The notes under the pieces are model-generated. The model saw only the letters and a list, made by a program, of their open reading frames with translations, ran no database searches and was not told where the DNA came from. The position numbers were made by a program, and so were the translations under genes. A stretch of DNA of 32,098 nucleotides from Candidatus Omnitrophota bacterium (GTDB taxonomy: Bacteria > Omnitrophota > Gorgyraeia > Gygaellales > Profunditerraquicolaceae): positions 1 to 32,098 of the forward strand of contig JAKPTF010000049.1 in the NCBI GenBank assembly GCA_029571225.1, in the 5' to 3' direction. Shown here in pieces: positions 1-7,355 of this stretch. The stretch's first letter is position 1; each line of letters opens with the position of its first letter.

Positions 1-227
1 GATCTCATGCCGCCGATATCGTCAAAGGTTTTCCCGGCGCCGTCGACCGAGACAGGAAGATATCCGTTGCGCGCGCCAGGCGCGACTGGCAGGCCCAGAT
101 CAGGTTGTGCCTTGATCCGGACAAGGCGCGCAGGTACCGCGCATCGTCCAGGCCGCTTGAATCTGACGTTTGCACCATGTGCGGCAAGTTCTGTTCGATC
201 AAATTGATGCAGGATTGCATGCGTTGA
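1..227 (+). CDS. thiC: ThiC C-terminal fragment (phosphomethylpyrimidine synthase), 5' end outside window
   Basis: The first 75 readable codons (from base 3) match the C-terminal end of ThiC, the radical-SAM enzyme that converts aminoimidazole ribotide into HMP phosphate in thiamine synthesis. The tail begins with a HAADI-type stretch, continues with a segment like LCLDPDKARRYR, and ends in the cysteine cluster CTMCGKFC, which binds the 4Fe-4S cluster in this family. The spacing here is CX2CX3C; the form I know best from ThiC is CX2CX4C (CSMCGPKFC), so this copy is one residue shorter, possibly an archaeal-like variant. The stop TGA is at 225-227 and tRNA-Gly starts three bases later. The family call is firm; everything upstream is missing. 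Confidence 0.85.
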   Translation, partial: SHAADIVKGFPGAVDRDRKISVARARRDWQAQIRLCLDPDKARRYRASSRPLESDVCTMCGKFCSIKLMQDCMR

Positions 228-230
228 TAT

Positions 231-304
231 GCGGGTGTAGTTCATCGGTAGAACACCAGCTTCCCAAGCTGGATAGGAGGGTTCAATTCCCTTCACCCGC
301 TCCA
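231..304 (+). tRNA. tRNA-Gly (anticodon CCC)
   Basis: A complete 74-nt cloverleaf folds by eye. The acceptor stem GCGGGTG pairs with CACCCGC, the D stem GTTC with GAAC, and the anticodon stem CCAGC with GCTGG around the loop TTCCCAA. The T stem GAGGG pairs with CCCTT around TTCAATT. The discriminator is T and the 3' CCA is encoded in the DNA. The anticodon CCC reads the glycine codon GGG. The gene sits 3 nt after the thiC stop and about 21 nt before the next protein start, with no visible promoter or terminator of its own, so it is probably cut from a longer transcript. Confidence 0.95.
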
Positions 305-325
305 GATCTTTATACGGGGAGACAG

Positions 326-991
326 GTGGCGTCCGGGTTTCTTAAAATAGTATCAGCCGGGGTTGCTGCCGCGTGCATGTGCGCGGCTGGCTGCGTCACG
401 GCCCCCAAGGGGCATGTCGGCGGCTCGGTTCCTGTTGTTCCGGCTGAAGGGGGTATATACCATACGGTTATGCGCGGCCAGACATTGTGGCGGATCGCGC
501 GCATGTACGGTTCTGACGTTGACCGTGTTGCATCCGCGAATAACATACAGGATGCCCGTCAACTTGAAGTCGGCCGCAGGCTGTTGATTCCGGGAGTTTC
601 CGCGGGCCCGTCTCCGGTCATCCTCGCGGCTGACGAAGATTTTATGTGGCCGGTCAAGGGCACGGTGGTCCTTGGGTTCGGGCAGGCCAGTGACGCCGGC
701 GTGAACAAGGGCATCAATATCAGGCCCCATCACGATCACGGTGTCAGGGCCGCGCGAAGCGGCACGGTCGTGTTCCTGCACGATGATTTCCTGGATTTCG
801 GCCCCACGATCATCATCGATCACGGCGACGGGTTCCTCACCGTGTACGCGGGGGCCGCGGATATCTCGGTCAAACCGGGGGATATCGTCGCGCGCGGCAA
901 CACGATCGCCAATGCGGGCGGCCGGGCAATCCATTTCGAGATACGCAGGGGCGCGGTTTCACAGAACCCGTTTTTTTATCTGAGCCAGTAG
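326..991 (+). CDS. NlpD-like lipoprotein: LysM plus degenerate LytM/M23 domain
   Basis: A 221-residue protein with a GTG start at 326, chosen because it lies just past the tRNA and follows a purine-rich GGGGAGA; the frame stays open upstream only by running through the tRNA. A short hydrophobic signal ends in a lipobox-like AAGC with Cys23, suggesting lipid anchoring. A LysM domain (about residues 45-89) should bind peptidoglycan. An M23/LytM domain follows (about 108-220). The usual zinc ligands HxxxD are replaced by N127 and N131 (NKGINI) and the YAH histidine by Gly176, while the last one (IHFEIR, H203) remains. It therefore should not cut peptidoglycan and more likely activates a cell-wall amidase, as EnvC and NlpD do in E. 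coli. No amidase is in the window. It heads the cluster that runs to 6665. Confidence 0.85.
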   Translation: MASGFLKIVSAGVAAACMCAAGCVTAPKGHVGGSVPVVPAEGGIYHTVMRGQTLWRIARMYGSDVDRVASANNIQDARQLEVGRRLLIPGVSAGPSPVILAADEDFMWPVKGTVVLGFGQASDAGVNKGINIRPHHDHGVRAARSGTVVFLHDDFLDFGPTIIIDHGDGFLTVYAGAADISVKPGDIVARGNTIANAGGRAIHFEIRRGAVSQNPFFYLSQ

Positions 992-995
992 GGAT

Positions 996-2585
996 ATGCA
1001 GAAAATATTCTTCGGCCGTACACAATATCTGGATATCATTGAAAAGCGCGTCAAGGGGTTATGCGAGGGCTACCGGCAGAACATGTGCCTGATCGGGCCC
1101 GAGCTGGTCGGCAAGACGTCATTGGTCTCGCGGTTCATCTCGAGGTTCTGCGATACCCGTTTTGTCACGGTATACCTTGACATCCGCCATGAGCCCACGC
1201 AGGTGTTCGGCAGGAGGTTCATCGGCTGCATGCTGTATAATTTCCTTCAGAACAGCAATGTCCCGTTGCGCGAGGACCTTGATTTTCTTATCGAAAAAGC
1301 GTCGGGGTTCATTCCCAAAACGGCAGGCCGCATGCGCTCCATTATCCTCGACCTGGACCGCAGGAAGAAAGAGAATATCTTCACCCAGCTGTTATCGCTG
1401 TGCGACTCCCTCCATCAGGAGACCGGCAAAAGCTGCGTCGTCATCTTCGACGAATTCCATAATCTTGAATCCCTCGGCATCAAGACCCTCTATAAAGAAT
1501 GGTCGCAGGTTCTGATCACCCAGAAGACAACGATGTACCTGATCACCAGTTCCCTTCCCTATAAGGCGAACCTTATCCTGTCGAAAAATTTAAGCCTCCT
1601 GTTCGGGAATTTCGAGGTCGTCGCCGTTGAGCCGTTCGATGTGCGTGATTCGCACCGTTATATCGATACGCGCCTTGCGCCGGGCATTCTGTCACAGGGC
1701 GAGCGGGATTTCATCGTCCATTTCACCGGCGGGTATCCGTTTTACCTGGACCTCGTATGCGACGCGGTGTCGTCATGCCCGCATCCGGACCTCGTGCAGA
1801 TCCTGGAAGGGCTCCTGTTCACCTCTTCGGGGATCCTCAATCAGCGGTTCTATAATTATCTCAAGCGTTTCAACGACAACCCGCTCGCGCAGGACCATAT
1901 CGGCATCCTGCATTGCGTCTCGTGCGGCCAGAACAGGATCAAGGATATCGCGCATATCATCAAGAAGCCGCAGACCGTCGTGTCGTCGCGCGTGTCATAT
2001 CTGCTCGAGGCCGATGTGCTGACGCGAAGCGGCGATTTCCTGCAGATAGACGATCGCGTGTTCAGTTTCTGGCTCCGGTTTGTCTATCAGGGAAAGCTCA
2101 ATGCCCTGACGTTTGACGCGCAGAACCAGAACGCGGTCTTCCGCAAGAACATCGAGGCCATGATACACGAGTTCCTCGCCAGCGCCGCGAAGAGACTTCC
2201 GGAACGGATCGCCGAGATGGTGCGACTTTTCTCCGACGACCGTATCCAGGTCGATAAAAAGAGCATGCGGCTGACCCATTTCAGGGAGGTCAAGCCCGTT
2301 GAGTTCAACGGCCGGGCGCTCAAGGAAGGGCTCGTGTGCCGGTCAGGCGACGGCCTGTGGCTGTTCGGGTTCACGCACGAGGCGCCGGGCGAGGACGATA
2401 TCGCGTCCTTCTCGCAGGAGTGCAGGAAATTCAGGCGCAAGCTGGAGCGCAAGGTCCTGGTGACCCTGTCCGATATGGACCAGAACTCGCGCCTGCGGGC
2501 GCTCAACGAGAACATATGGACCTGGGATCTGAACCGTCTGAACCAGATGTTCGATCTGTTCTCAAAACCGAGGATAGTCGTCTGA
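996..2585 (+). CDS. AAA-type ATPase of the archaeal-ATPase family with winged helix
   Basis: A 529-residue ATPase. It opens with FGR and has a Walker A motif at about residues 34-42 (GPELVGKTS) and Walker B at about 148-154 (VVIFDEF). After the P-loop core comes a winged-helix-like region (around HIIKKPQTVVSSRVSYLLE) followed by FSFWLRFVYQ, the pattern seen in the archaeal ATPase/DUF234-type STAND proteins. The C-terminal 150 residues resemble the degenerate nuclease-like tail of that family, but I see no clear PD-(D/E)xK residues. The start lies 4 nt after the previous stop, so it is probably cotranscribed with the NlpD-like gene. The cellular role is unknown: such proteins are often put with signalling or defence, but these neighbours are housekeeping genes. 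Confident of the ATPase fold, not of function. Confidence 0.75.
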   Translation: MQKIFFGRTQYLDIIEKRVKGLCEGYRQNMCLIGPELVGKTSLVSRFISRFCDTRFVTVYLDIRHEPTQVFGRRFIGCMLYNFLQNSNVPLREDLDFLIEKASGFIPKTAGRMRSIILDLDRRKKENIFTQLLSLCDSLHQETGKSCVVIFDEFHNLESLGIKTLYKEWSQVLITQKTTMYLITSSLPYKANLILSKNLSLLFGNFEVVAVEPFDVRDSHRYIDTRLAPGILSQGERDFIVHFTGGYPFYLDLVCDAVSSCPHPDLVQILEGLLFTSSGILNQRFYNYLKRFNDNPLAQDHIGILHCVSCGQNRIKDIAHIIKKPQTVVSSRVSYLLEADVLTRSGDFLQIDDRVFSFWLRFVYQGKLNALTFDAQNQNAVFRKNIEAMIHEFLASAAKRLPERIAEMVRLFSDDRIQVDKKSMRLTHFREVKPVEFNGRALKEGLVCRSGDGLWLFGFTHEAPGEDDIASFSQECRKFRRKLERKVLVTLSDMDQNSRLRALNENIWTWDLNRLNQMFDLFSKPRIVV

Positions 2586-2587
2586 TC

Positions 2588-3076
2588 ATGAAAATTTGCG
2601 TCCTGTCAGATACCCATATTCCCGACCGCGCGCGTGAACTGCCGGCAAAACTGCTCAATGAGCTCAAGACCGCAGACATGGTTATCCATGCCGGCGACCT
2701 TGTGGACCCGGCAGTGTACAAGGCGCTCTGCGATGCCTGCAAGGACGTCAGGGTCGTCAGCGGAAATATGGATCCTTCGGAGCTCAAAGTTAAGTTCCCC
2801 CAGCGGCAGCTGATCAGGGCGGGGAATTTCAGCATCGGGGTCGTGCACGGCTGGGGGCCGCCGAACCAGCTGATGGGAGTTGTCAAGGACATCTTCAGGA
2901 AAGAGGCCCCGGATATCGTCATCTTCGGCCATTCGCACCAGGTATGCAATCAGAAGGAAGGCAAAACGCTGTATTTCAATCCGGGCAGCCCCACGGATGA
3001 CGTATTCGCGGCCTTCAAGTCTTTCGGGATCATCGAGATAACCGACACCATAAACGCGCGGATCGTGAAACTATGA
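2588..3076 (+). CDS. YfcE/MJ0936-type metallophosphoesterase
   Basis: A 162-residue calcineurin-like phosphoesterase of the small YfcE/MJ0936 group. All core metal motifs are present: SDTH (D8, H10), AGDLVD (D37), GNMD (N60), VHGW, and GHSH (H115, H117), followed by the usual NPGS. Family members hydrolyse phosphodiesters or nucleotide substrates with two divalent metals; the natural substrate is rarely known. The ATG at 2588 is 2 nt after the ATPase stop. Its stop overlaps the next start as ATGA, which implies translational coupling with the HIT gene. Length is normal for the family. Confidence 0.9.
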   Translation: MKICVLSDTHIPDRARELPAKLLNELKTADMVIHAGDLVDPAVYKALCDACKDVRVVSGNMDPSELKVKFPQRQLIRAGNFSIGVVHGWGPPNQLMGVVKDIFRKEAPDIVIFGHSHQVCNQKEGKTLYFNPGSPTDDVFAAFKSFGIIEITDTINARIVKL

Positions 3077-3588
3077 GCATGGACAAACTGTGGGCGCCGT
3101 GGCGCATCGATTACGTCCAGGGCAAAAAAAACAAAGGGTGCATTTTCTGCGCGGCAGCAGGATCAAAACCGGCCGGCCGCGGGCATGCGCGGCATGTTGT
3201 TTTCCGCACGCCCTATTCCATGTGCATCCTCAACATATTTCCGTATAATAACGGCCATGTGATGGTCGCGCCGCTGCGCCATGTCAGGGACCTTTCAAGG
3301 CTCTGCGATGAGGAGGTGCTGGACCTGATGCGCAGCGTCGAAAGAACCCGGAAGCTGCTGATCGCCGCGCTCAAGCCCGAAGGATTCAATATCGGCGTCA
3401 ATATGGGCAGGGTTTCGGGCGCAGGCATACCCGGCCATCTGCACGTCCATATCGTTCCGCGGTGGAACGGCGACACCAATTTCATGCCGATTGTCGGCAA
3501 TACAAAAGTCATTTCGCAGTCGCTCGAACAATTACACAAACTCTTGCGCCATGCTGACACAAAAACAGATGCAGGATATGGAAAATAA
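3073..3588 (+). CDS. HIT-family hydrolase/nucleotidyltransferase (Ap4A phosphorylase-like)
   Basis: A 171-residue HIT protein with the catalytic triad motif HLHVHIV (H122, H124, H126). The N-terminal WAPWR segment and CIFC pair are typical of the bacterial Ap4A phosphorylase-like branch. These enzymes cleave dinucleoside polyphosphates or related nucleotides through a histidine-nucleotide intermediate. The start at 3073 overlaps the preceding stop by 4 nt; an alternative ATG at 3079 would drop two residues. Its 3' end overlaps the next gene by 38 nt. With the phosphoesterase upstream and the triphosphohydrolase downstream it forms a run of three nucleotide or phosphate hydrolases. Confidence 0.9.
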   Translation: MSMDKLWAPWRIDYVQGKKNKGCIFCAAAGSKPAGRGHARHVVFRTPYSMCILNIFPYNNGHVMVAPLRHVRDLSRLCDEEVLDLMRSVERTRKLLIAALKPEGFNIGVNMGRVSGAGIPGHLHVHIVPRWNGDTNFMPIVGNTKVISQSLEQLHKLLRHADTKTDAGYGK

Positions 3589-4705
3589 ATATCTGGCGCC
3601 CTATGCCGCCCATGCCGCGGATTCCCGCGGCAGGGTGCACGCCGAGAAAGAGCATCCCTACCGGTCGGCATACCAGCGGGACCGCGACCGCGTCATCCAC
3701 AGCGCCGCGTTCCGCAGGCTTGAATACAAGACCCAGGTATTCGTCAACCACGAAGGCGATTATTACCGCACGAGGCTGACCCATTCCCTCGAGGTGTCGC
3801 AGATCGCCCGCACGATCGCGCAGGCCTTGCGGCTCAACGTCGACCTGACCGAGGCGATATCGCTGGCGCATGACCTCGGGCACACGCCGTTCGGCCATTC
3901 GGGAGAGGAGGCCTTGAACGAGCTGATGGCCCGCCAGGGAGGGTTCAATCATAACCTGCACGGATTGCGCGTCGTTGATGTCCTGGAAGAGCGGTATCCC
4001 GGATTTCCCGGCCTCAACCTGACCTGGGAGGTCCGCGAAGGTATTGTCAAGCATTCCTCCGCATTCGACCGGGGCTGCAGGATCCCGGGCCTTGCGCCGT
4101 CGGAGATGCCGACGCTGGAGACCCAGGTCGCCGATATCGCCGACGAGATCGCCTACGACAACCATGACCTCGACGACGGGCTCACGTCGGGATTATTGAA
4201 AGAAACCGATCTGGAAAAGCTTAAAATATGGTATAATGTCTGCAAGGGCGTTGCAGGCACGTACCCGCAATTGACGCCTGAAAAGCGCAAATACCTCATC
4301 ATCCGGTCGCTTATCGACATCCAGGTCAGCGACCTGATCGCCAACACCGAGGCGGCTATCACGCGCCTGAAATTGGCGACGTCCAGGGACGTCAAGAAAC
4401 TCGGCCGCAAGGTCGTAGCGTTCAGCCCGCAGATGCAGGAACTGCGCAGGCCGCTGCGCCGGCTTTTGATGGACAAATTGTATCATCATTACCGCGTTAT
4501 CCGCATGGCCGACAAGGCCAAGCGTTTTATAGAAGAGCTGTTTGAGGTATATTGCGACAGGCCCGAGGCGCTGCCGCCCTATGTCCAGAAGAGGATACCG
4601 TCTGACGGCGTGAAGCGCGTTGTCTGCGACTATATCGCCAGCATGACCGACAGGTACGCACTTGATGAATACAAAAAACTGTTCGATCCGTACGCAAAGG
4701 TATAA
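3551..4705 (+). CDS. dgt: Deoxyguanosinetriphosphate triphosphohydrolase-like HD protein
   Basis: A 384-residue HD-domain dNTPase of the dGTPase-like class, which releases triphosphate from dNTPs and so lowers dNTP pools. Family hallmarks are SRGR, the RDRDRVIHSAAFRRLEYKTQ stretch, RTRLTHSLEVSQIAR (first metal His) and AHDLGHTPFGHSGE (HD pair and following His). The start at 3551 was chosen because it gives the usual 12 or so residues ahead of LAPYAA; in-frame ATGs at 3569 and 3578 are alternatives, and none has a good ribosome binding site. It overlaps the HIT gene by 38 nt, pointing to coupling. It ends one base before the next ATG. Confidence 0.9.
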   Translation: MLTQKQMQDMENKYLAPYAAHAADSRGRVHAEKEHPYRSAYQRDRDRVIHSAAFRRLEYKTQVFVNHEGDYYRTRLTHSLEVSQIARTIAQALRLNVDLTEAISLAHDLGHTPFGHSGEEALNELMARQGGFNHNLHGLRVVDVLEERYPGFPGLNLTWEVREGIVKHSSAFDRGCRIPGLAPSEMPTLETQVADIADEIAYDNHDLDDGLTSGLLKETDLEKLKIWYNVCKGVAGTYPQLTPEKRKYLIIRSLIDIQVSDLIANTEAAITRLKLATSRDVKKLGRKVVAFSPQMQELRRPLRRLLMDKLYHHYRVIRMADKAKRFIEELFEVYCDRPEALPPYVQKRIPSDGVKRVVCDYIASMTDRYALDEYKKLFDPYAKV

Positions 4706-4706
4706 G

Positions 4707-5789
4707 ATGCTCCGGTCGGCGGTACACGGCATCTACCGCCTGGTGAACTCGACCTTCGAGCTCAAGGATATGGTGTGCCGGCTGTCGCGCCTGGTGTGCC
4801 AGATATTCGGGGCGCGGTACTGCCTGATTCTCCTCCTGGACCCGAGCAAGAAATATTCCCTGCATAAATGCATGGTCTCCGGCAGGAAAAAGACCGTGAT
4901 CGTTGACGGCAAAAAACGCATCACCAACCGCGTCGAGAAAAAGATCATCAGGACCTTCAGCGCCATCCGCAGCGACTATTTGATGGGGATCCCCCTGGTG
5001 TCCGAGGACATCATGGGGATCATCATCGTCAAGCGGTCCCTTGACGATGTGCCGTTCGAAAAGGACGATCAGGACATCCTCATGACGGTCGCCGAACAGG
5101 CGATGATCGGCATCAAAAACCTGGAATTATACGAAGAACAGCAGAAAATCGTGTTCGGCAGCATTAAATCGCTCGTGACTTTGCTTGATACGCGCATCCC
5201 GCAGGAATACACGCATTCCCCGTATTTCAGCAGGCTTGTCACCGCGCTGGGAGAGGAGATGCATCTTGACGAGAAGCAGATCGAGTCGCTCAAATACGCG
5301 GCCCTGCTGCACGACGCGGGCAAAATCGACGTGCCCGCGGAGATATTGACCAAGACGACGAAGCTGACTCCCCAGGAATACCAGATCATCATGCGCCATC
5401 CCGAGCAGGGCGCGGCGCTCCTGCGGCCGTTCCAGATGCTCAAGCCCGTGATCCCCATCATCATGCATCATCACGAAAAATACAACGGGACCGGGTATCC
5501 GTCGAGGCTCAAGAAAGGCCAGATTCCGCTGGGCGCGCGCATCATGGCCGTGGCGGACGCCTTCGAGGCCATGGTTTACGGAAGGCCGTACCGGGAGCGC
5601 GTCAACATCGACCGCGCGGTGCAGGAGATAAAGAACAAATCCGGCACGCAATTCGATCCGAAGGTGGTCGACGCGTTCCTGCAGATCATCGGCCGGCATT
5701 ATAAAAAATACTTGCAACTGGCCAAACAGACGATATATAATGGATCCCATGGAAAAACAGGAGTATTCCCAGCTCGAGCTCTTCAATAA
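4707..5789 (+). CDS. GAF-HD-GYP protein, probable cyclic-di-GMP phosphodiesterase
   Basis: A 360-residue protein with an N-terminal GAF-like sensor region (about residues 1-150) and a C-terminal HD-GYP domain. The domain shows LLHDAGKIDVP, the MRHPE stretch, HHEKYNGTGYP (the HHE and GYP signatures) and VADAFEAM. HD-GYP proteins hydrolyse cyclic di-GMP, so this one likely adjusts that signal in response to something bound by GAF. ATG 4707 was chosen because AAAGG lies 6 nt upstream and it begins right after the dgt stop; ATGs at 4662 and 4665 would overlap dgt. Its last 50 nt overlap the SPOR gene. No receiver or membrane segment is visible, so it is probably cytoplasmic. Confidence 0.88.
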   Translation: MLRSAVHGIYRLVNSTFELKDMVCRLSRLVCQIFGARYCLILLLDPSKKYSLHKCMVSGRKKTVIVDGKKRITNRVEKKIIRTFSAIRSDYLMGIPLVSEDIMGIIIVKRSLDDVPFEKDDQDILMTVAEQAMIGIKNLELYEEQQKIVFGSIKSLVTLLDTRIPQEYTHSPYFSRLVTALGEEMHLDEKQIESLKYAALLHDAGKIDVPAEILTKTTKLTPQEYQIIMRHPEQGAALLRPFQMLKPVIPIIMHHHEKYNGTGYPSRLKKGQIPLGARIMAVADAFEAMVYGRPYRERVNIDRAVQEIKNKSGTQFDPKVVDAFLQIIGRHYKKYLQLAKQTIYNGSHGKTGVFPARALQ

Positions 5790-6354
5790 GACAGGAGAAG
5801 AGGCAGGCTCGGCGCAGAAACTGTCCGGGACGCTGGTGAGCTATATCCGCACCTACGAGCGGCTTGTGCTCATGCTCATCGGGATCGTCATTACCGGGGT
5901 CGTGTGTTTTTGCATGGGCGTCGAAAAGGGCAAGCACATTGCCATGTCCCGCACGAATTCAAACCTGGACTTGGCGCATCGGAATCCGGGCGCGGACCTG
6001 GAAATCGCTCCCCGGACAGAAGTTCCTGCGCGTCCAGCGATGCCCGCGCGGCCGACAGCGCCGGCCGGCGTTGCGGCAATGCCGATTACTGCGGCGGACA
6101 GATCTGCCCCGGCACCGCAGCCTGCAGCCGCGACCGCGCAGGGTTATACGATCCAGATCGCTTCATATGCAGGCAAAACGTCGGCGCAGCGCGAAATGGA
6201 CGCCCTTAAAAAAGAGGGATTGCTGCCCGTTATCAAATCATCGGGGAACTATACGGTGTTGTGCGTGGGGAATTTCCCCGACAAGGCAACCGCAAAATCT
6301 TTACTGACTCAACTGAAAAGAAAGTATAGAGATTGCTATATCAGGAGGTTATAA
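5740..6354 (+). CDS. Single-pass membrane protein with C-terminal SPOR domain
   Basis: A 204-residue protein. A cytoplasmic N-terminus of about 40 residues is followed by one transmembrane helix (about 42-61), then a Pro/Ala-rich linker (about 80-130) and a SPOR domain (about 135-204, opening YTIQIASYAGK). SPOR domains bind denuded glycan strands at division sites, so a role in septal cell-wall remodelling is likely, fitting the NlpD-like gene in the same cluster. The start is uncertain between 5740 and 5749 (three residues later). Either way it overlaps the HD-GYP gene by 40-50 nt. Its stop lies just past the Shine-Dalgarno sequence of the next gene. Confidence 0.82.
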   Translation: MDPMEKQEYSQLELFNKTGEEAGSAQKLSGTLVSYIRTYERLVLMLIGIVITGVVCFCMGVEKGKHIAMSRTNSNLDLAHRNPGADLEIAPRTEVPARPAMPARPTAPAGVAAMPITAADRSAPAPQPAAATAQGYTIQIASYAGKTSAQREMDALKKEGLLPVIKSSGNYTVLCVGNFPDKATAKSLLTQLKRKYRDCYIRRL

Positions 6355-6359
6355 GTACC

Positions 6360-6665
6360 ATGTCAATGCATCCGTCGTTAGCAGGGACCGAAAAAGGGAA
6401 AAAACAGCGCGCCGTGCTCAAACGGGTCGAGCGCATCAAATGGCTTGCCGAAAAGGCGCAGTGGAAGGAAGGCGATAAGGTATACGGCCTTCCGAAGATC
6501 AAGACAGTGCGTATCAAGATCAAGAAGGAAAAGGCGGAAAAGGCTGCTGAAGGCGTTGCCGGGGCCGAGGCCGGTGCCGGCGCCGCTGCCGCTGCCGCTC
6601 CCGCTGCTGCAAAGGCTGCTGCTCCCGCAAAGGCTGCTGCTCCCGCGAAGGAAGCGAAGAAATAA
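6360..6665 (+). CDS. Small basic protein, PVC ribosome-associated type, with Ala/Lys tail
   Basis: A 101-residue lysine-rich protein. Its first 55 residues (MSMHPSLAG, then LKRVERIKWLAEKAQWKEGD and VYGLPKIK) fit what I recall of the small basic protein family of Chlamydiae/Verrucomicrobia (TIGR04137), thought to associate with the ribosome. The rest is low-complexity Ala/Pro/Lys, ending in tandem KAAAPA-type repeats, like the tails of some ribosomal and histone-like proteins. AGGAGG at 6343-6348 lies 11 nt before ATG 6360; a second ATG at 6366 is possible. It is the last gene of its cluster and is followed by a hairpin. This is the best taxonomic pointer in the window. Confidence 0.8.
   Translation: MSMHPSLAGTEKGKKQRAVLKRVERIKWLAEKAQWKEGDKVYGLPKIKTVRIKIKKEKAEKAAEGVAGAEAGAGAAAAAAPAAAKAAAPAKAAAPAKEAKK
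6611..6646 (+). repeat. Two tandem copies of an 18-bp unit inside the small basic protein gene
   Basis: The unit AAAGGCTGCTGCTCCCGC occurs at 6611-6628 and again at 6629-6646 with no difference, encoding KAAAPA twice. It probably arose by slippage and lengthens the Ala/Lys tail. Confidence 0.9.
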
Positions 6666-6688
6666 TCCGGGTGATACCTTTTACACGA

Positions 6689-6720
6689 CAAAGCCTCGCT
6701 GCAGCAGCAGCGGGGCTTTG
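6689..6720 (+). terminator. Hairpin terminator after the small basic protein gene
   Basis: A 14-bp stem (left arm 6689-6702, right arm 6707-6720, loop AGCA) begins 23 nt after the stop. All pairs are Watson-Crick except one G-T wobble, and the outer part reads CAAAGCC/GGCTTTG-like. Only a weak T-rich run follows (ATATTATTATG), so it may attenuate rather than fully stop transcription into the protease gene, whose ATG is 8 nt further on. Confidence 0.65.
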
Positions 6721-6728
6721 ATATTATT

Positions 6729-7355
6729 ATGATCGATTTCGCAGCGTTCGTCATATCTTTCGGTTTTCTTATCGTGGCGATGGTGTTCCATGAGGTCGCG
6801 CACGGCTGGGTCGCGTATATGCGGGGCGATTCCACCGCCCGCTATATGGGCAGGCTCACGTTTAATCCGCTTGCGCACATAGACCCCATGGGCACGATCA
6901 TCATACCGTTGTTCCTTTTCATATCGACCCAGGGCAGGTTCGTGTTCGGCGCAGCCAAACCGGTCCCCGTTGATTTCTCCCGGTTGAAGAACCCCAGGAC
7001 CGATATGATTCTGGTCGGGGCAGCAGGGCCTGCCGCCAACCTTGTGCTGGCCGCGGCGAGCGCGGTGCTGTGGAAGGTACTGCCTGATTTTCCGTCGAGC
7101 GGATTTATATTCCAGAGCATGATTATGACCAATGTGGTGCTGGGGCTTTTTAACCTGATCCCGATCCCCCCGCTTGACGGCTCGCGCATCGCCATGGGGT
7201 TCCTGCCCCGGGATCTTGCGTACGGATATGCGAAGATCGAACGCTACGGTTTTTTCATCATCATGGGATTGTTGTGGGTGGGGATCCTTGACCTTTTCTT
7301 ATGGCCGGCGGTCGTCATTGTCTATAACCTGATATATTCGATCAAGGCATTATGA
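6729..7355 (+). CDS. Site-2 protease family (M50) membrane metalloprotease
   Basis: A 208-residue polytopic membrane protein. The zinc motif HEVAHG (H21, E22, H25) lies in the first hydrophobic segment and the third ligand in NLIPIPPLDGSRI (D150). There is no PDZ domain, so it belongs to the small S2P type rather than RseP. Such proteases cut substrates inside the membrane, often anti-sigma factors or transmembrane regulators; no such partner is visible here. The ATG at 6729 follows the terminator hairpin closely and no clear ribosome binding site is seen. It overlaps aroB by 4 nt (ATGA). Confidence 0.9.
   Translation: MIDFAAFVISFGFLIVAMVFHEVAHGWVAYMRGDSTARYMGRLTFNPLAHIDPMGTIIIPLFLFISTQGRFVFGAAKPVPVDFSRLKNPRTDMILVGAAGPAANLVLAAASAVLWKVLPDFPSSGFIFQSMIMTNVVLGLFNLIPIPPLDGSRIAMGFLPRDLAYGYAKIERYGFFIIMGLLWVGILDLFLWPAVVIVYNLIYSIKAL

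Noticed and set aside
170-325. The NlpD-like reading frame is open upstream to an ATG at 170.
   Set aside because: That extension crosses the end of thiC and the whole tRNA-Gly gene, and it would bury the signal peptide; GTG 326 fits better.
353-934. Long open frames on the minus strand opposite many genes, for example opposite the NlpD-like gene, guaA, aspS and panE.
   Set aside because: They mirror GC-rich coding genes, lack family motifs and ribosome binding sites, and conflict with well-recognised proteins on the + strand.
996-2585. The ATPase as part of a defence system.
   Set aside because: No nuclease, reverse transcriptase, toxin or mobile-element neighbour is present; the surrounding genes are housekeeping and tightly packed with it.
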